Assembly (NCBI GenBank): GCA_016303065.1
Contig: JAEDMJ010000011.1
Span: 1-51,337 of the forward strand
Length of the DNA: 51,337 bases
Source of the DNA: Clostridiales bacterium
GTDB taxonomy: Bacteria > Bacillota > Clostridia > Oscillospirales > QAMX01
Direction: 5' to 3'
Numbering within the stretch: position 1 is the stretch's first letter; every line of letters starts with the position of its first letter. The position numbers and the translations under genes are program-made. This document shows, piece after piece, positions 1 to 8,288 of this stretch. Under the pieces are notes generated by a model. The model worked only from the letters and a program-made list of their open reading frames with translations, had not been told where the DNA came from and made no database searches.

Positions 1-1329
1 CGTGTTGACCGTCTTTATCGCCTCCGTCATTGCCTCGGTATTTTCCCCGGAAGACAGGCTCTCGTCAAAATTCATCATTGCCGTCAGACCCTCGGGTATC
101 GTCCTGGTGGGAATCACCACGACGTTTCTGTCCGTCAGACTTTTTGCCTGCTCCGCGGCAAGAATGATGTTTTTATTGTTGGGAAGCACGAAAACCGTAG
201 ACGCCGGAGTGCGGTTTACTGCGCTCAGAATGTCTTCGGTGGATGGATTCATGGTCTGGCCGCCCTCGACAAGATTGTCCGCGCCGAGATCGCGGAAAAT
301 CTGCAGAACGCCTTCGCCCGCGGCAACCGCAACGAAGCCGAAGTCCTTCGTGACCGCCACGGGACCGGCCTCGGCGTTTTTCGCCGCCTGGACCGCCTCC
401 GCGGAAATGACCTTCTCCGTGTGCTGCTGGCGCATATTTTCAATTTTGATCGACGTGAGCGCGCCGTAGGTGAGCGCCTGTTCAAGGGCGTTTCCGGGGT
501 TGTTCGTGTGAACGTGAATCTTTATCATTCCCTCATCGTCGACGAGCACAAGGCTGTCTCCGATTCCGGAGAGAAATTCCCGCAGAGCTCCGGAGTCCTT
601 GTCGCTGTCGCGCATGACGATGAACTCCGTGCAGTAAGCGAAAGTGATGTTTTCCGTCTCAAAGGCTTCAAAAACGGAGCTGCCGCCGGAAGTCCCATTC
701 TCTCCCGTTTCGATAACCTCTCCTCTGACCGCCGCAAGCATCCCTTCCAGGATATATACATATCCTTTTCCGCCCGCGTCGACAACTCCGGCCTTTGCAA
801 GAACCGGGTTTTGAGTCGGGGTAAGCTCGAGAGCGGCCTTTGCCGCCGCGATGATCGCGCCGAAGAACGCTTCAAGGTCGCCCTTTCCCGCCGCGTCCAC
901 GGCGGCCTCCGCCGCCTTTCTCGCAACGGTGAGTATGGTGCCCTCCGCAGGCTTGTTGACAACGGCGTACGCTTTTTCGACGCCCGCCTTCATTGCCTCG
1001 GCAAACACGGCCTGATCCGCCGCGTCAACCTCCCGCAGGCGCTTTGACATTCCGCCGAAGAGAAGCGAGGTTATCACGCCGGAGTTTCCGTGCGAGCCGC
1101 GTATAAGCGCCGACGCGGACTTTTCCGCAATTTTTCCGATGCGCGGGTTTTCGAATTTCTCAAGTTCCCCGGCGCAGTGGGACAGGGTCATGGACATATT
1201 CGTTCCCGTATCGCCGTCCGGAACGGGAAAGACATTGAGCTCGTTGAGCGACTGCTTTCTTGCGTCCACCACGGCCGCCGCGTTCATAAGCATCGTCCGG
1301 TAAACAACGCCGTCTATTTTCAAATTCAC
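1..1329 (-). CDS. fakA: Fatty acid kinase subunit FakA (DAK2/YloV family), partial at left edge
   Basis: ATP-binding kinase subunit that phosphorylates fatty acids presented by a FakB/DegV carrier, feeding exogenous fatty acids into phospholipid synthesis. The N-terminal DhaL/DAK2 nucleotide domain is clear: the Mg-ATP motif NVFPVPDGDTGTNM lies at about residues 32-45 and a glycine-rich loop (RGSHGNSGVI) follows near residue 80. The reading frame stays open to base 1, so the C-terminal part is missing; about 443 codons of a family usually near 550 residues are present. No ATG lies near the start. GTG at 1329 is preferred because GGGAG lies 11 bases upstream; GTG at 1338 is too close to that SD. 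It lies 29 bases downstream of the Asp23 gene and is probably cotranscribed with it, the usual yloU-yloV order in Firmicutes. Confidence 0.93.
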   Translation of the reverse strand, partial: MNLKIDGVVYRTMLMNAAAVVDARKQSLNELNVFPVPDGDTGTNMSMTLSHCAGELEKFENPRIGKIAEKSASALIRGSHGNSGVITSLLFGGMSKRLREVDAADQAVFAEAMKAGVEKAYAVVNKPAEGTILTVARKAAEAAVDAAGKGDLEAFFGAIIAAAKAALELTPTQNPVLAKAGVVDAGGKGYVYILEGMLAAVRGEVIETGENGTSGGSSVFEAFETENITFAYCTEFIVMRDSDKDSGALREFLSGIGDSLVLVDDEGMIKIHVHTNNPGNALEQALTYGALTSIKIENMRQQHTEKVISAEAVQAAKNAEAGPVAVTKDFGFVAVAAGEGVLQIFRDLGADNLVEGGQTMNPSTEDILSAVNRTPASTVFVLPNNKNIILAAEQAKSLTDRNVVVIPTRTIPEGLTAMMNFDESLSSGENTEAMTEAIKTVNT

Positions 1330-1358
1330 TTTCGACACAACTCCCAATCTGAAACAGT

Positions 1359-1724
1359 TCAGTCTTCAGCTCCGTCATCGCCGACCGTCATCGCGTCGAC
1401 ATAGACGTCCACATTTCCGACTTTTATGCCCGTCTGCTGTTCAACGACATATCTGACCTCGTCCATCGTCGAAAGCGCAACCGTTCTCATGTTTACACCG
1501 TGATCCACCGCAATGTGAAGTTCAATGTCAATACGGCCCTTGTTCACGGTCACCTTGACGCCTCTGTGAAAATCTTCTCCTTTCAGAAGCTTCACAATAC
1601 CGTCACCTATGTTCCTCGCCGTCATGCCCTTTACTCCGAGGCAATTGAGCGCGGCATATCCGGCAAGAACAGCGATTATGTCGTTCTTTATTTCAATGCT
1701 GCCTTTTCTGTTCAACAGTTTCAT
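1359..1724 (-). CDS. Asp23/Gls24 family envelope stress response protein (YloU-like)
   Basis: Small (121 residues) Asp23/DUF322 protein. In Gram-positive bacteria members associate with the membrane and are linked to cell-envelope stress and, by gene neighbourhood, to FakA. The full domain is present: a beta-rich N-terminus (GSIEIKNDIIAVLAGYAAL), the conserved central GVKGM segment, the KVTVNKGRIDIELHIAV strands and a C-terminal helix ending in VDVYVDAM, then a short acidic tail. The ATG start is preceded by a GGAGG-like sequence about 8 bases upstream. It is the first gene of the asp23-fakA operon, with a good promoter at 1829-1857. The specific physiological role here is inferred from family only. 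Confidence 0.93.
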   Translation of the reverse strand: MKLLNRKGSIEIKNDIIAVLAGYAALNCLGVKGMTARNIGDGIVKLLKGEDFHRGVKVTVNKGRIDIELHIAVDHGVNMRTVALSTMDEVRYVVEQQTGIKVGNVDVYVDAMTVGDDGAED

Positions 1725-1828
1725 ATTTCTGCCTCCGCATAAAATTTCGCCGCTCGTTTCCGACCCGACATATCCGGGAACAGCGCATCGCCCCCTATCG
1801 GGAACGGTGCGCCTGGCAGGACAAAGAT

Positions 1829-1857
1829 ATTATACATCGGAAACGCAAACTTTTCAA
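1829..1857 (-). promoter_or_regulatory. Sigma-A-type promoter of asp23-fakA
   Basis: On the minus strand TTGAAA (1857-1852) and a perfect TATAAT (1834-1829) are separated by 17 bases. The predicted leader to the asp23 start is about 95 bases and contains a loose inverted repeat that I could not assign. Confidence 0.75.
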
Positions 1858-1880
1858 GTACTATTTGTCAGTATCGGACT

Positions 1881-3224
1881 TTATCGGTCCCGCTTCTGCC
1901 ACAGAATCCCAAAACAGCAGCCAAAGCCCGCCATAACGCAGAGAATGCCGACGACGATGACGAGCCACACGGGAAGTTTTCCGTCCGTCAGCACACCGTC
2001 TGATCCGCCGGAAGGTTCCGCCGTCGTTTCGGGAGGAAGCGTCGTCTCCGCGGAAGTCTCCGCGGCCGTTGTCGTCTGCGTCGCCGGCGCTTCCGTTTCA
2101 GGGGGCGCCGTCGTTTCCGGGGGAAGCGTCGTCGCTTCCGTCACCGTCGTCCCGGTAAAGACCGGCATGCGGTAAACGGAGATATAATAGACTATCTCGG
2201 TCACTCCGTCCTCGGCAACGCTCCTGAGAGCGACTGTGTTTCCGCCCTCTTCAAGCGCCATGTCCGAAACTTCCTCCGCGCCCGGAGCAAGGCTGTCTTC
2301 CGGCGTGCCGCTTACGGACAGCACATCCACTTCATACGGAAGATAGAGCACGTATTCCGTAATTTCCGGACTGAACGACGGCGAAAGCACGCCGACGCTC
2401 ACGTTTATGTCGGAGAGCTTCGCGTTGTCCGAGGGTTTGTAGTTCGGGTCGGGCTCTCTGGTGAGCGCGACCGTGTACGTCTTCTGCGCGCCGGAAGCGG
2501 CAGTGACCGTAACGTATACGCTGTTTTTTCCGACGCTGAGCGAGCGGTTTCCGCTGACCGTGTACGACGCGCCCGAATCCGCAACGGACGCGGACACCGA
2601 AACGGACTCCACCGAATAGGGAACCGTCGCGGAGTACCAGGTCGTTCCCTGGGAAAAGGCCGGAGAAATCGAAACGCTTCCCCCGTCCGAAGAGAGCGAA
2701 AGGGACGAAAGATTGCAGTTTGAAGAGAGCGGCGCGGCAACGCTCACGGAGTACCCGCTGGCCGAAGCCGGAATATCTGCGGTTCCGTCGCTTCCGGTGA
2801 CGCCCGACGGCGTCACCTTTATGGCTGTCCCCGGCGTGACCGAACCCGAAACGGTGAACGCCACATAAAAAATCGTTTTTCCGGAGTTTATGGGCGAGGT
2901 CTGATTGTCGTCATAGCCGAGAAATGACACGGTGCCTCCACCGCCGGAAATCGTGAACGCCCATCCCGACGGAGTCCCGCTGTATCCGGCGTAAGTAAGG
3001 ATGCTGCTGTCATACGAAAGCGTTCCCTGCACCGCGTAGAGTCCGGAACCGCTCATGTTCACGGCAAGCGTGATGGTGTTCCCGGCCCTGACGGTGGACG
3101 TTCCCGTAACGCTCACGGAAGCGTTCGCCGCAAAACCCGGAACGGCCGCGGCAGCAATAATGAACATTGCCGCCGCCGCGGCGCATACGTAGCACATGGT
3201 TTTCTTCATCGCTGTCTTAAGCAT
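1881..3224 (-). CDS. Membrane-anchored cohesin-domain surface protein with cadherin-like beta-sandwich repeats
   Basis: Secreted 447-residue protein. A signal peptide (residues about 1-33, ending GFAANA) is followed by a cohesin-like domain (about 34-170: VRAGNTITLAVNMSGSG, then LYAVQGTLSYDSSILTY), the fold that binds dockerins. Two cadherin-like beta-sandwich domains follow (about 175-265 and 270-355, each beginning LSSLSLS or KLSDINVS), then a Thr/Pro/Glu-rich linker (about 360-410) and one C-terminal transmembrane helix with a short basic tail (WQKRDR). This layout fits a surface scaffold anchored in the membrane. ATG 3224 is chosen because AGAAGG lies 9 bases upstream, inside the end of the preceding dockerin gene, only 4 bases away: the two are translationally coupled. 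Binding of that dockerin is inferred, not shown. Confidence 0.85.
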   Translation of the reverse strand: MLKTAMKKTMCYVCAAAAAMFIIAAAAVPGFAANASVSVTGTSTVRAGNTITLAVNMSGSGLYAVQGTLSYDSSILTYAGYSGTPSGWAFTISGGGGTVSFLGYDDNQTSPINSGKTIFYVAFTVSGSVTPGTAIKVTPSGVTGSDGTADIPASASGYSVSVAAPLSSNCNLSSLSLSSDGGSVSISPAFSQGTTWYSATVPYSVESVSVSASVADSGASYTVSGNRSLSVGKNSVYVTVTAASGAQKTYTVALTREPDPNYKPSDNAKLSDINVSVGVLSPSFSPEITEYVLYLPYEVDVLSVSGTPEDSLAPGAEEVSDMALEEGGNTVALRSVAEDGVTEIVYYISVYRMPVFTGTTVTEATTLPPETTAPPETEAPATQTTTAAETSAETTLPPETTAEPSGGSDGVLTDGKLPVWLVIVVGILCVMAGFGCCFGILWQKRDR

Positions 3225-3228
3225 ACGG

Positions 3229-4737
3229 TCAGACCTTCTGTCCCTTTATTTTTGTATTTCCGAGCAAAACGGACTTCATGTTCACAAAATCCGTAAGAGT
3301 AAAGCTTCCGTCCCCGTTCAGGTCGGCAGCCAGCTGTCCCAGAGCGCTGAGCCTGTTTCCAAGAAGGTGGGATTTCATCTGTACAAAGTCGGTGAGCGAG
3401 GCGCTCCCGTCCCCGTTCACGTCCCCGGTCACAACCAGTTTGACAGAAGCAAGCGCCTTCCCGTCGACAACGAGCGAAACCTTCCATCCGGTCCCCACCG
3501 CTCTGCTGCCCCCGGCCTCCGCTCCGGACGCATCGTATACCTTTATGTAATCCGGATAATCCATTCCGGCACGGAGGGTCGAGACGGTCGTTCCCGCGGC
3601 AACTCCGGAAAGCCTCCCGTTTGCGGCGTCGACCTTATAAACCGAGGACGTAAGCGCGGCTCTCACGGACGTGGTGACGGAAAGCGCCTTGCTCGCAGGG
3701 CTGGCGGCGGATGTTTCCGTCTCCGCAACGCGCATATAGAACTTGTACTTCGTATTTTCGGAAAGCCCCGTAAAGACCGGGCTCGTCTGCCATGTTCCGG
3801 CCGAGCCCATGCGGTACTCCATTCCGTCGACTTTTTTAAGCGTCACGGAGTTGTAGGTGACTTTTTCGGCAGTCGGCGCGGCAGGCGCGTTTTCGGATTC
3901 CTTTACGGCGGTGACCGGAGCCGAGACGAGGCTTCCGCAGCCGTCCCCCGAAGCCGAAACGGTCAGAACGATCTGCTTTCCGATGTCCTCTTCTTTGACT
4001 GTGTATGTTTCTCCGGTTCCCGCAGTGCTTCCGCCCACGGTCCAGAGGTAGGAGAGAGTTCCTCCGCAGGTCACATTCGAAAAGTCGGCGCACAAGGTCT
4101 CTCCGAACTCGGCGATTCCGTCGATTTCAAGCGTTCCGAGCATCGGGATCCTGAACCCGACCTTTCCCGTCACCATGACGACGGCGTCGGACGGCGCGAT
4201 GAACAAAACGCTTCCCTTCTCCGTGACGACGGCGTAATCCCCGGCGGAAAGCCCGGCGGCGCCGCTCACTTCGCTTTTTTGGCGGATGTCGATGAACGAG
4301 CCGTCCTGTTCCGGAACGGCGCTCACGCTTCCGCTGAGAACGAGCACCGTTGCTCCCGCTTCGGCCCGCACGGCCCAACGGCTTCCGATCGTCACCCTTC
4401 TCTGCCCGGTAACCGACGGGACAGAAAGCTCCGTCACGGATGATGTGAGCCCGTCGGCCACGCGGGACGCGATGTTCTTCTCGGAAAGCGAGGACACGGC
4501 GCTCTTTCCGTGCTTTTTAAGCTCCGCTCCCCGCGTTCCGGCGGAAACTCCCGTCTTGCTTTTTGAAGCCATGCGGTTTTTCAGCAGGGGCAGGACCGTA
4601 TCCCGCATATAGGAAAAAGTGATCAGAGGATCGTCCACGGTTCCCGCGCCGTTTACGTCCAAAAGCTCTGCGCAGACGCAGAGCAGAACGCAGCTCAAAA
4701 AGACTCCGCATATAAGTTTTCCCAAAGACTTTCTCAC
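3229..4737 (-). CDS. Secreted dockerin type I protein with fibronectin-like module
   Basis: A 502-residue exported protein. After a signal peptide (about 1-30) comes a GTVDDPLITFSYMRD segment and a beta-rich module (about 110-195), both shared with the secreted protein at 44690-45310. Ig-like and fibronectin-like beta domains occupy roughly 200-360. The C-terminus is a dockerin type I domain with two calcium loops, DVNGDGSASLTD and DLNGDGSFTLTD, each followed by a helix beginning FVQMK or FVNMK. Dockerins bind cohesins, and the next gene encodes a membrane-anchored cohesin protein. No catalytic domain is visible, so a structural or ligand-binding role is more likely than an enzyme. The start is GTG with AAGGAGG 9 bases upstream. 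First gene of a two-gene operon. Confidence 0.87.
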   Translation of the reverse strand: MRKSLGKLICGVFLSCVLLCVCAELLDVNGAGTVDDPLITFSYMRDTVLPLLKNRMASKSKTGVSAGTRGAELKKHGKSAVSSLSEKNIASRVADGLTSSVTELSVPSVTGQRRVTIGSRWAVRAEAGATVLVLSGSVSAVPEQDGSFIDIRQKSEVSGAAGLSAGDYAVVTEKGSVLFIAPSDAVVMVTGKVGFRIPMLGTLEIDGIAEFGETLCADFSNVTCGGTLSYLWTVGGSTAGTGETYTVKEEDIGKQIVLTVSASGDGCGSLVSAPVTAVKESENAPAAPTAEKVTYNSVTLKKVDGMEYRMGSAGTWQTSPVFTGLSENTKYKFYMRVAETETSAASPASKALSVTTSVRAALTSSVYKVDAANGRLSGVAAGTTVSTLRAGMDYPDYIKVYDASGAEAGGSRAVGTGWKVSLVVDGKALASVKLVVTGDVNGDGSASLTDFVQMKSHLLGNRLSALGQLAADLNGDGSFTLTDFVNMKSVLLGNTKIKGQKV

Positions 4738-4785
4738 TCCGGACGACCTCCTTTTTTCGATAATATCCGCCTTTATTTTCGGTTT

Positions 4786-4815
4786 ATTTTACCACAGCGA
4801 ACTCGGATTTGTCAA
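4786..4815 (-). promoter_or_regulatory. Promoter of dockerin-cohesin operon
   Basis: Minus strand: a consensus TTGACA (4815-4810), an 18-base spacer, then TAAAAT (4791-4786) with a TGG extended -10. It lies about 50 bases upstream of the GTG start. Confidence 0.7.
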
Positions 4816-4937
4816 TACTGCCGGACTTTCACCGGCCTTTTCTCCCGCAAATACGAGCAAATTTTACAACTTTGATGCAATATTCACATCTTTTTTCCGC
4901 GCGCCGCCGCGCTCCCGGACGTCTTTTCAAAAAGCCT

Positions 4938-4966
4938 TTGCACCCGGCATTTTATTGTGGTATACT
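4938..4966 (+). promoter_or_regulatory. Promoter of flavin reductase-like gene
   Basis: TTGCAC (4938-4943), 17-base spacer, TATACT (4961-4966) with a TGG extended -10. Transcription would begin near 4973. That rules out the in-frame ATG at 4957 as translation start and supports ATG 5044. Confidence 0.75.
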
Positions 4967-5043
4967 GTTATAAACTGTATACTGCAGTAAAAAAACAATC
5001 CGCCCGCGCTTTTGACGCAAATTCTTGTGAGAGGTGTTTTTCA

Positions 5044-5553
5044 ATGAATTTTCAAAAAATAAGCTGTCAGGAAATAAACGGAAACCCCTTTTCCCTCATC
5101 GGCAACGACTGGGCGCTGCTCTGCGCGGGAAATGAAAGCGGGTTCAACATGATGACCGTAAGCTGGGGCCAGGTCGGAGTTCTCTGGAACAAAAACGTCG
5201 CCACGGCATACGTCCGTCCGCAAAGACACACCAGAAAATTCTGCGACGAATCCGACACGTTCACCCTCTCGTTCTTCGGAGAAGAAAAGCGAGAAGTTCT
5301 GAAGCTCTGCGGTTCAAAGAGCGGCCGCGAAATCGACAAAATGCACCTGCCCGGCCTCACCCCCGCTTTCCGGAACGGCGCGGTGTTTTTTGAAGAGGCA
5401 AAGCTTGTGCTCGTCTGCCGAAAGCTCTATACGGGAAAGATCGTCCCCGAAGGCTTTTATGACTCCGAAGTCTCCGAAAAGAACTATCCCGCAAAGGATT
5501 TCCACATTTTTTACACCGGAGAGATCACCGAAGTCCTCACAAAACGGGCTTAA
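5044..5553 (+). CDS. Flavin reductase-like (FMN-binding split-barrel) protein
   Basis: A 169-residue protein of the FMN-binding split-barrel/flavin reductase type. The N-terminus carries the characteristic segment NMMTVSWGQVGVLWNKNVAT, and VRPQRHTRKFCDES matches the flavin-contacting region of these NAD(P)H:flavin oxidoreductase-like proteins. Its substrate cannot be read from sequence; in anaerobes such proteins are often annotated only as flavin reductases. ATG 5044 is preferred over the upstream in-frame ATG at 4957 because a GAGAGGTG SD precedes it and because 4957 overlaps the promoter -10. It is monocistronic, ending at a bidirectional terminator shared with the convergent tmcAL gene. 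Confidence 0.82.
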   Translation: MNFQKISCQEINGNPFSLIGNDWALLCAGNESGFNMMTVSWGQVGVLWNKNVATAYVRPQRHTRKFCDESDTFTLSFFGEEKREVLKLCGSKSGREIDKMHLPGLTPAFRNGAVFFEEAKLVLVCRKLYTGKIVPEGFYDSEVSEKNYPAKDFHIFYTGEITEVLTKRA

Positions 5554-5670
5554 AGCCTTCCCCGGAAGCGAAAAATCTCAAACCGGAGGATTTCTGGGAA
5601 CCCGGCGGTTCAAAATCGCCGCTTTCTCCCGCAAAAAGGCTTTCGCCGTCCTTTTTTCCGGCAAAAAAAA

Positions 5671-5710
5671 CGGTCCGCGCGTCTCTTAAGAGGCGGCGCG
5701 GACCGTTTTC
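5671..5710. terminator. Bidirectional intrinsic terminator
   Basis: A 10-bp GC-rich stem, 5671-5680 with 5696-5705, plus an inner CTCTT/AAGAG palindrome. An A-run precedes it and a T-run follows, so it can stop both the flavin reductase-like gene (+) and tmcAL (-). Confidence 0.85.
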
Positions 5711-5724
5711 GCATTATCCGGGCT

Positions 5725-6903
5725 TTACGGCTTCAGAACAAAGGGGCTTCGCCTGAAATAATCGTCCCTTGCGGAAAGCCCCAGGGAACGGAGACTGTCC
5801 GCCCGCGCCTCAAGCTCCGCCGCGGCGCGGCACTCCTCCCCCAGAGAGTTCAGCGCCGCTGGCTTTGTCACCACGGGAACCGAAGCCGTCTTTTCCATCC
5901 TGCGCAGAAGCTCCCTGCCGTTTTTTCCGACCGCCAGCACCCGCAAATGCGAAATGCCGCGGCGCTGGTCCCCGCGGGTCAAGCCGATAAAAGCCTGCCA
6001 GACCGCGCGCCGGACCCGGGCAAGGGTGTATCTCCGGCACTTTGCCGCAAAGCAGAGCTCGTTCACCGTTTTGGCCCAGGCGGCGGCGGCGTATATCCGG
6101 TTTCCGAGCCCCTCGCCCCCGTCCGGGATCTTTTCCAGGTCTTCGCGGGACATTCTCCGTATCACCGCAAGCACCGCCGCATCCAGTTTCGCCGAATCCA
6201 GGGGAAAGCGCCCCGAAGAGGCTTCTTCCTTCAATATATTTTTTACATTTTCCGGCAGCGGAAGACCGCCGATCTCCCGCCCCTCCGCCAAAAGCTTTCT
6301 CACATGGGAAGCGGAGGGATATTCCGAAAGCTCATCGGAGCCGTGAGCCGCGCCGACGCGCTTTACCGGCACAAATTCAAAACCGGACTTCATTTTTTCC
6401 GCGGCACGGATATACTCCGCCGCCAAAAGGTCGTTCGGATTTCCGAGCACGGCTGCGCTCTCCGGGGAGCACACCTCCGCCGCTGCCGCGGCATAGCTCT
6501 TTCCGCAGGCCATCAGGGCTTTCAGCCTTTCGGAAAAGCCCTCCTCCGCGCTCTCTTTTGCCGCGCGCTCAAGCAGGGCTCCGTCCCCGCACTCGCTTCC
6601 GAAGGCAAGATGCGTCACAACTCCCGACGCCGAGAGCGCCTCGACGCCTCCCGCGGCAAAGAGCGGCGCCGGAGCAAGCGCCCTTGCAACCGGAAGCTCC
6701 AGCACAAGGTCCGCCCCGTTTTCCGCGGCCGCCCTTGCCCGCGCCAGCTTGTCCGCGCACGAAGGCGCGCCCCGCTGAGTAAAGCTCCCGCTCATTGCAC
6801 AGACCACGTCCGTCCCCGGAACGAGCCTCCGGACTTCGCTGATAAGGTGAAGATGGCCCCCGTGAAACGGGTCAAATTCGGCGATCACTCCTGTTACGGA
6901 CAA
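5725..6903 (-). CDS. tmcAL: tRNA(Met) cytidine acetate ligase TmcAL (YlbM family nucleotidyltransferase)
   Basis: Makes N4-acetylcytidine at the wobble position of elongator tRNA-Met using acetate and ATP, through an acetyl-adenylate. The N-terminal HIGH-type nucleotidyltransferase motif is clear (GVIAEFDPFHGGHLHLI, residues about 5-21), followed by GSFTQRG, the acidic LVLELPVA segment, the GNPNDLLAAEYI motif and a C-terminal domain, about 392 residues in all. TTG 6903 is preferred because GGGAGGG lies 6 bases upstream and the family normally begins a few residues before the FDPFH motif. In-frame ATGs at 6918, 6933 and 7035 are alternatives, but 7035 would overlap the divergent ackA leader. 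Acetate kinase lies just beyond, an interesting acetate-linked neighbour though transcribed in the opposite direction. Confidence 0.88.
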   Translation of the reverse strand: MSVTGVIAEFDPFHGGHLHLISEVRRLVPGTDVVCAMSGSFTQRGAPSCADKLARARAAAENGADLVLELPVARALAPAPLFAAGGVEALSASGVVTHLAFGSECGDGALLERAAKESAEEGFSERLKALMACGKSYAAAAAEVCSPESAAVLGNPNDLLAAEYIRAAEKMKSGFEFVPVKRVGAAHGSDELSEYPSASHVRKLLAEGREIGGLPLPENVKNILKEEASSGRFPLDSAKLDAAVLAVIRRMSREDLEKIPDGGEGLGNRIYAAAAWAKTVNELCFAAKCRRYTLARVRRAVWQAFIGLTRGDQRRGISHLRVLAVGKNGRELLRRMEKTASVPVVTKPAALNSLGEECRAAAELEARADSLRSLGLSARDDYFRRSPFVLKP

Positions 6904-6960
6904 ATTCAGCCCTCCCATTTGACACTTATTCATAAATCCCCGAAAAAAGCGAAAAAGCGC

Positions 6961-6989
6961 TTGAAAAAAAGCGAAAAGAGGTGTATCAT
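6961..6989 (+). promoter_or_regulatory. Promoter of ackA
   Basis: TTGAAA (6961-6966), 17-base spacer, TATCAT (6984-6989). The roughly 80-base leader contains a 6-bp GC stem (7028-7033 with 7045-7050) followed by TTTT, which could act as a weak attenuator. Confidence 0.65.
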
Positions 6990-7077
6990 ATATCAGTCTT
7001 ATTTGACCAGTATTATATATCAAAACTCCGGCCATTTCAAGAGCGGCCGGTTTTCAACGAAAGGAAAGACAACAAAA

Positions 7078-8280
7078 ATGCTGATTCTCGTCATCAACGC
7101 CGGAAGTTCCTCCCTCAAGTACCAGCTCTTTGACATGCCCGAAGGAAAGGTCATCGCCAAGGGTCTCTGCGAAAGAATCGGAATCGAAGGCGGCCGCAAT
7201 GTCCACACCGACCGCAACGGCAACAAGCTCGAGACAAAAGTTCATATGAATTCCCACACCGACGCCATCAGGATCCTGACCGAGCGTCTCACCGACCCGG
7301 AGACCGGAGTTATCAGCTCCATGAAGGAGATCAACGCCGTCGGACACCGCGTTCTCCACGGCGGCATCCGTTTCACCGCGTCCACAATCGTCACCCCCGA
7401 AGTCAAGGAAGCCATAAGCGCCTGCATTCCCCTTGGCCCGCTCCACAACCCGGCCAACCTCATGGGCATCGACGCCTGCGAGGAGGTCATGGGCGACGTT
7501 CCCCAGGTCGCCGTTTTCGACACGGCGTTCGGCACCGCGACAATGCCCGCAAAGGCATACACCTACGCCGTGCCCAAGGAGCTTTCCGACAAGTACGACA
7601 TCCGCAGATACGGCTTCCACGGCACCAGCCACCGTTTTGTCTCCGGACGCGCCATTGAAATGCTCGGCGGCAAAAAAGATCTCCGCATCGTCACCTGCCA
7701 CCTGGGCAACGGCTCTTCCTGTTCCGCCATCAAGGACGGCTGCTGCGTCGACACGTCCATGGGCCTGACTCCCCTCGAAGGTCTTCCCATGGGCACCCGT
7801 TCGGGCAGCATCGACCCGGCGATCATCGGCTTTATTGCCGAGCATGAGAACATGACCGCTTCCGAGGTCGTCACCATGCTCAACAAGAAGTCCGGCGTTC
7901 TCGGCGTCACCGGCGGTTTCTCCAGCGATTTCCGCGACCTCATGGCCGCAAGAGAAGCCGGAAACGAGCTTGCCTCCCTTGCCGTCGAAATGCTGGCATA
8001 CTCCGTCAAGAAGTACATCGGCGCCTACGCCGCGGCAATGGGCGGACTCGACGCCGTCGTCTTCACCGGCGGAATCGGCGAGAACAACGAAGTCATCCGC
8101 AACCTCATCGCCGAAGACATGGAATTCATCGGCATCAAGCTCGATCCCGAAAAGAAGCTGGCCCACGAGAAGAACTGCGACATCGCCGCGGAAGACTCCA
8201 AAGTCCGTGTCCTCGTCATCGAGACGAACGAGGAGCTCGTCATCGCCCGCGACACGCTGGAGCTTGTCGGACTCAACTGA
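7078..8280 (+). CDS. ackA: Acetate kinase
   Basis: Interconverts acetyl phosphate + ADP and acetate + ATP, the final energy-yielding step of acetate fermentation. The 400-residue protein is full length for the family. Signature 1 (LVINAGSSSLKYQLF) starts at residue 4. HRVLHGG, the DTAFGTATMP region, RRYGFHGTSHRFVS, HLGNGSSCSA, the FTGGIGENN loop and a C-terminal ETNEELVIARDT with the metal-binding Glu are all present. The ATG has AAAGGAAAG 6 bases upstream. No phosphotransacetylase gene is adjacent, unlike many acetogenic or fermentative operons. The MATE exporter gene begins 8 bases after the stop, so the two are probably cotranscribed. Confidence 0.97.
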   Translation: MLILVINAGSSSLKYQLFDMPEGKVIAKGLCERIGIEGGRNVHTDRNGNKLETKVHMNSHTDAIRILTERLTDPETGVISSMKEINAVGHRVLHGGIRFTASTIVTPEVKEAISACIPLGPLHNPANLMGIDACEEVMGDVPQVAVFDTAFGTATMPAKAYTYAVPKELSDKYDIRRYGFHGTSHRFVSGRAIEMLGGKKDLRIVTCHLGNGSSCSAIKDGCCVDTSMGLTPLEGLPMGTRSGSIDPAIIGFIAEHENMTASEVVTMLNKKSGVLGVTGGFSSDFRDLMAAREAGNELASLAVEMLAYSVKKYIGAYAAAMGGLDAVVFTGGIGENNEVIRNLIAEDMEFIGIKLDPEKKLAHEKNCDIAAEDSKVRVLVIETNEELVIARDTLELVGLN

Positions 8281-8288
8281 ACAGAAAA

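Noticed and set aside
3196..4443. 415-codon plus-strand frame over the dockerin gene
   Set aside because: Antisense to a gene with signal peptide and dockerin loops; no SD and no recognisable fold.
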